Of a DNA stretch of 64,000 nt, positions 59,340 through 64,000 are shown piece by piece. The stretch comes from Druceiella hillmani. Taxonomy: Eukaryota > Arthropoda > Insecta > Lepidoptera > Hepialidae. Under the pieces are notes generated by a model. It saw only the letters and a program-made list of their open reading frames with translations. It was not told the origin of the DNA and searched no databases. The stretch lies in the NCBI GenBank assembly GCA_039881145.1, contig JAYKKI010000032.1:15193501-15257500 (forward strand). The letters are read 5' to 3'. The translations under genes were made by a program, and so were the position numbers. How positions within the stretch are numbered: the first letter of the stretch is position 1; every line of letters starts with the position of its first letter.

Positions 59340-60650
59340 AAACGAGCGTGAAGATAAAGTGGCTAATAAAATGTCTAATGAAACTAATCTTCATACTAAC
59401 GACAACTCGCATGAAAGTAGACGCGCAGTTTAATTCAGTTACGTACACAAAACAATCTTAGCTATAAGGAACCTCTTGTTAAATAGAATAATTAATTTTG
59501 TTTGGGCTGACACCAACGAATATAGATATTTAAACTTATTATTTTGTGGACGTATTCGGACGTATTAGTATTTAGAGTAATATAATGTTTTTTTTTTAAA
59601 CAAGAAGCGCACCCGTATGGCTAATAAAATGTCTAATGAAACTTATCTTCATACTAACGACAACTTACATAAAAGTAGACCCGCAGTTTAATTCAGTTAC
59701 GTACACAAAACAATCTTAGCTATAAGGAACCTCTTGTTAAATAGAATAATTAATTTTGTTTGGGCTGACACCAACGAATATAGATATTTAAACTTATTAT
59801 TTTGTGGACGTATTCGGACGTATTAGTATTTAGAGTAATATAATATTTTTTTTTAAACAAGAAGCGCACCCGTATGGCTAATAAAATGTCTAATGAAACT
59901 TATCTTCATACTAACGACAACTTACATAAAAGTAGACCCGCAGTTTAATTCAGTTACGTACACAAAACAATCTTAGCTATAAGGAACCTCTTGTTAAATA
60001 GAATAATTAATTTTGTTTGGGCTGACACCAACGAATATAGATATTTAAACTTATTATTTTGTGGACGTATTCGGACGTATTAGTATTTAGAGTAATATAA
60101 TATTTTTTTTTAAACAAGAAGCGCACCCGTATGGCTAATAAAATGTCTAATGAAACTTATCTTCATACTAACGACAACTTACATAAAAGTAGACCCGCAG
60201 TTTAATTCAGTTACGTACACAAAACAATCTTAGCTATAAGGAACCTCTTGTTAAATAGAATAATTAATTTTGTTTGGGCTGACATCAATGAATATAAATA
60301 TTTAAACTTATTATTAGGATTTAGAGTAACATAATGTTATTTTTCGAAAACAAGAATCGCACCCGTATGGCTAATAAAATGTCTAATGAAACTAAACTTC
60401 ACACTAACGACAACTTACATGAAAGTAGACACGAAGTTTAATTCAGTTACGTACACAAAACAATATTAGCCATAAGAAACCTCATGTTAAATAGAAGAAT
60501 TAAGTTCGTTCGGGCTGACACCAATGAATATAGATATTTAATCTTATTATTTTGTGGACGTATTAGGATTTAGAGTAACTTCCTTATAATTATGTGGACG
60601 TATTCGATTTAAAGTAACTATAATGTTCTTTAGAAGACAAGAATCGCCCA
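59340..60650 (+). repeat. Satellite array, 257-bp unit, 5 copies
   Basis: ggctaataaaatgtctaatg starts at 59361, 59619, 59876, 60133 and 60369 (intervals 258, 257, 257 and 236). Copies 2 and 3 are virtually identical over the whole unit. Copy 1 differs at the left edge. Copy 4 has lost part of its 3' end, and copy 5 is clearly diverged. Within a unit 'acgtattcggacgtatta' is itself a small repeat. Confidence 0.95.
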
Positions 60651-60765
60651 CGTAGTACTTTGCGAGTAAGATACAAAATTTTTTAACCCGTTAATGGTTT
60701 TATTCAAATTGCATATGTATATAATGAAACTGTAAAAGGTGGATGTATATCTTAGTCTATATGAT
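60651..60765. other. Short gap
   Basis: Nothing recognised. Confidence 0.4.
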
Positions 60766-60919
60766 CAATAACAACAAGCGATATGTCATCGAATAGGTTA
60801 TTTCATGTTCTAAAACTTTTAGGAGTTTTAGAACATGGAAAAGTTTTAGAACGTGAAAAGTCTTAGAAAGTTGTGGAATATAAAAAACCTTTCCGATGTC
60901 ATATCGCTCATTGTTATTG
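60766..60919. repeat. Long imperfect palindrome with inner perfect hairpin
   Basis: The outer arms 60766-60791 and 60894-60919 match at 23 of 26 positions. Inside, catgttctaaaact and agttttagaacatg form a perfect hairpin with a 6-nt spacer (60803-60836). The agttttagaacatggaaa word is then repeated in decaying form twice more before the right outer arm. It could be a foldback element or, if transcribed, a long hairpin RNA. I have no evidence of either. Confidence 0.75.
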
Positions 60920-61474
60920 GTTCCTAGGTCGGTGTCCATAAATTTCTGTCCATCCTCCTATGCAAACAATATAATAAGGATGTTGAAAGGAAAATATTTA
61001 ATGATGATTTTTAGATTTGTTTTATATTCATCAGTTTGTGTATATTCATCACTCATGTACTCACCACATAAAAACTTTTAACCCTAATTAGTATTAGTAA
61101 CCTAGGGAGTGTTAGTTAAAAAAATATAGAAGTCAACTTGAAGTAATAATTACTTTTTAATTCATCGCAATCGGTTTCCCCAAACAAAATTTACATATTT
61201 AATATTTTCAATAATTATATATACATTGCATTAATACAATAAACTAAAAAGTACCTAGCTGCTCGTTGCGTAGTAGTTACGCAAATGTGTAGCAATACGT
61301 ATAATTATGCAATCGATAGATGGCGATACGTGTATTATAAATCACGCAATGAGGTCTTCCACGGACAGACATTTGCGAAATAGGCCACATGTGTAGTGTA
61401 GCGGTATACTTATAAAAATGGTTTTTAACAGTCTGCGTGTATAATGTCGCTGGTGCTATATAACCATAAGGATA
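60920..61474. other. No gene recognised
   Basis: A plus frame at 60896-61081 has no recognisable motif. Positions 61255-61400 are somewhat more complex. Confidence 0.5.
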
Positions 61475-61478
61475 CTTT

Positions 61479-61560
<82 letters not shown>
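61475..61560. repeat. (TA)n microsatellite
   Basis: A TA tract of about 85 bp with one 'cat' interruption near its left end. Confidence 0.95.
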
Positions 61561-61566
<6 letters not shown>

Positions 61567-62070
61567 ACTGCTACTACCAATATGGACATAGTTTGCTTTG
61601 TTATTCATCTTCCGACGTACTAGAGTTGAAAGATCTTCATAAAATTGGCATTCTTGTTTGTATTGTTCAAGAAGTAAACGTAAAATAAATGTTATCATGA
61701 AGAGAAAATACAAAATGACAATTTAATATATAACCTTTTTTATTTCTTTTTCGTGAATGACATTTTCCAACAAAATTTCCCGCCCTTATTTTCCGTTGTA
61801 AGAATTTACCTTATCTATTCTCGTAATACGTGTACATCAAAGAGTCCTATCTAAGATAAGATAACCGATTATTAACTAGTTATATTAAAATACTTGCATC
61901 CCAGACATAAGTAATAGTTTCCTCTTGGAAATCAATGGGCATATACCGCGTAACTTCTCTGTTTCTTGTTTTAAGGCTGATTTAAAAATGCTTAGCACAA
62001 ATAAACAAAAAAGTTACAAAAATAAAACCAATTGAAAGAAACCATTCTTATTTATAAATGGATATAAATT
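61561..62070. other. AT-rich stretch
   Basis: Nothing supported. Confidence 0.5.
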
Positions 62071-62309
62071 TAATTTAGGAACACAATTAAATGAAACTAC
62101 ATGATGTAGTATTATTTCTACTTTCTTCAATTTCTTTACCGCTACCTAGATTTCGTTGTATTACAACAACTTCAGGCAGATCACCTGAAGAAGTGGCAAA
62201 AAAATTTAAAGAAAGTAGAAATAATACTACATCACGTAGTTTCATTTAATTGTGAATAATGAATTTCTACAAAATTAACGCTAAATATATTAAATAATTA
62301 ATTTAGGAA
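62071..62309 (+). mobile_element. PHE-7: short palindromic element, right-arm ribozyme core deleted
   Basis: The element is 62082-62298, bounded by the 11-bp direct repeat taatttaggaa (62071-62081 and 62299-62309). The 5' end CACAATTAAATGAAAC is exact, and the tail ends 'cgctaaatatattaaat'. In the right arm CTGAAGA is followed almost directly by GTGG, the sequence that lies after the cleavage site in intact copies. Stem II, GAAA and stem III are missing. The left-arm core is partly mutated (AACTTCAG; a changed stem I). Confidence 0.9.
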
Positions 62310-64000
62310 GTTAAATTCACAGATGAGAATTAATGATTAAAGGCAACCTCGGTATACCTGCAACCAATCAATCCAATAAAATTCTTAGTGTTGTCCATAA
62401 ATTAAGAAGAAATCTAAATAAATAATATTTTGAGAGACTAATCAGTATCAAGAAAATATATAAGTCAACTTATGAAACATGAAATGGTTTTCAACGACGT
62501 TCCAAGAGACACTGTGTGTGTTCTCAGTATATTTAAATCAAGTTGATTCCCTAGTCTAATTGCGTAGACAGTTAGAGATTCCCCCAGTTATACTAGATTT
62601 CTAATATTATTAGAGTAAATGATAGAGTATTGATCGGAGACATGATTGAGATCGAGAGTTACTATGGATGTTAAATATTCTTTGCGGCTTTCATTCCATT
62701 TCAGTTTTGACGGTTACAAATATTTATTCATTTATTTCGTAAATGAATATGGTATTATTGTAAGAGATTGAAAATAAATCAAACGCACCACAGATTTTGA
62801 AATTATTCTAATTTATTAAAATGACTATTAGTTAGATCTGAATAACATACATCTTCTTAATTCAAAGGAGATTATCAAAAGTTATATTGAATGAATTAGA
62901 TTGAAAGATAAAATAGAGGTTAATTAGAAGCGAAATTTTTGAAATCTTATAGATAACGTGTTTTGGAAGCATCATATAATCTAAAGCAATTCTGTAACAT
63001 AATTGTTGATAATGCTATTAAACTTGGACGTTGAAGTATTTCATTAAATTGTTGAAAATACAATCGCAAAATTCACAGCATTTTTACTTTCAAAAAAATG
63101 ATGAAATTGTTACGTTAGCGTTTAAGGGGAGGTTAGTGAAGTTAAAGGAAAAGTGAGTTCGAAAGAAAATGGAAATTGGTAAGCGTGAATCACATCGGCG
63201 TCTGTTTGTATATAGGTTTTCGAAGGATTATAAAATCTGAAGGGCACATCCGGTTGACTACAGCTTTTCTTATTTAAAAGTGTATAATGAAACTAAACTA
63301 ACAAAACGATGAAGTTTCCGAGCTCGAAAAGATCTTCCCACCCTCATGTTAAGCCACCGAAAAGTTTAAACCTATCTGCTACAAAAACGAATGATAAACT
63401 TATTAGATTGTAAGCGGGAAAATCTGTTTTACGTTGTAATCGGAAACAGTATTTCCGGATATGAAGCCAAAAAAGTAATTTTTTTCCATATACTCGAAAT
63501 TTATTGGCCGCCCGCGTGCAATATAGAAAAATGGCTGCCGCGCCTTTACAGCTACTACTATTGTTACTTTTTTGAGAGCTCATATTATAGAAGTATTATT
63601 ATTATTCCAAAAAGTACACTACTCTTGATGAAAAATACCAGACTAATCTTGCTCTACCATTGAGCATTAAATTGTGACTATGCGTAATTTTGACTATGAT
63701 TATGTCGAGAGAAATTTAAGTAGAGTTATGTACATTGAGTGGTTTACGACATTTTGAAAACTAAATATTGATATTTCGTAGACATTTGATGAAGACACCA
63801 AACCACCAAAAAAAATGAAAAATGACCATTAGGGTAATTTTTCGTACATACATAAAATTGTCAGCTAATTGAGTACATAAAATGACGACTTGTGAAAATC
63901 GTTATTTTAAAAAATATTAAAAAATATTTTCAGAAAATATTAAAGAAAAACTAACTTAGATAATAATATTAGGTCATTCTTAGACAAGAACTTAAATAAA
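62310..64000. other. AT-rich stretch to the window end without a recognisable gene
   Basis: Frames at 63344-63583 (minus) and 63391-63663 (plus) overlap each other and show no recognisable domain. Positions 63290-63560 are somewhat richer in G+C. Nothing else is supported. Confidence 0.5.

Noticed and set aside
10389..60650. Direct-repeat arrays considered as CRISPR
   Set aside because: Units are contiguous with no unique spacers, there are no cas genes, and the DNA is eukaryotic in character.
30195..61713. Frames with long Tyr-Ile runs at several places
   Set aside because: They are translations of (TA)n microsatellites.
63344..63663. Overlapping frames on both strands near the right end
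   Set aside because: Neither shows a domain, and overlap on opposite strands is expected by chance in this composition.

Overview
The window looks like gene-poor, AT-rich nuclear DNA from an arthropod, most likely an insect. The evidence is the long (TA)n microsatellites, tRNA-derived SINEs, decayed insect-style LINE and mariner fragments, and satellite arrays. There are no long open reading frames, no bacterial-style operons and no rRNA. I could not determine the order. I find no intact host protein-coding gene in 64 kb, so the window is probably an intergenic desert or the inside of a very large intron.

The most notable content is a family of seven short palindromic elements, called PHE-1 to PHE-7 here. 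They lie at about 10.0, 19.7, 23.3, 31.5, 35.3, 47.2 and 62.1 kb. Each is about 215-280 bp: two inverted arms and a unique non-palindromic tail on one side. Five of the seven are flanked by direct repeats of 9-12 bp, so they are genuine insertions. Each well-preserved arm carries a 41-nt motif with the layout of a type I hammerhead ribozyme (CTGAAGA, stem II, GAA, stem III, TC, then GTGG pairing with the 5' strand). The two arms carry it on opposite strands. The layout recalls the hammerheads known from Penelope-like retroelements.

Other mobile DNA, left to right: copies of a dispersed repeat R1 (1-430, 40.4 kb, 57.1 kb); a SINE (2.96 kb); a LINE remnant (4.5-5.0 kb, minus); a dispersed repeat R2 in two inverted copies (11.9 and 30.4 kb); SINEs at 18.1, 27.7 and 37.7 kb; LINE remnants at 32.6, 33.5, 36.6 and 37.5 kb, the last split by a SINE; a mariner transposase remnant (48.9-49.5 kb, minus); and a tRNA-like Pol III unit (50.9 kb, minus).

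Tandem arrays are abundant. There are units of 237 bp (10.4-11.7 kb), about 160 bp (15.4-16.1 kb), 33 bp inside a pair of roughly 150-170 bp inverted repeats (20.8-21.7 kb), a decayed 74 bp (24.4-24.8 kb), 34 bp (32.3 kb), 39 bp (42.0 kb), 204 bp with nested subunits (53.4-54.7 kb), about 130 bp (55.6-56.4 kb) and 257 bp (59.3-60.6 kb). Long (TA)n tracts occur at nine or more sites. Short-spacer perfect palindromes with arms of 14-21 bp recur through the window and look like template-switch products.

A few higher-complexity, non-repetitive stretches (1.9-2.15, 3.5-4.0, 7.3-7.6, 14.9-15.2, 20.2-20.5, 24.95-25.35, 34.0-34.8, 45.6-45.8 and 51.1-51.2 kb) are the best places to look for conserved regulatory DNA or small exons. 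Nothing in the sequence proves either. Because there are no intact genes, no pathway or operon can be described. What the window shows is how mobile elements, satellites and replication errors built this region.
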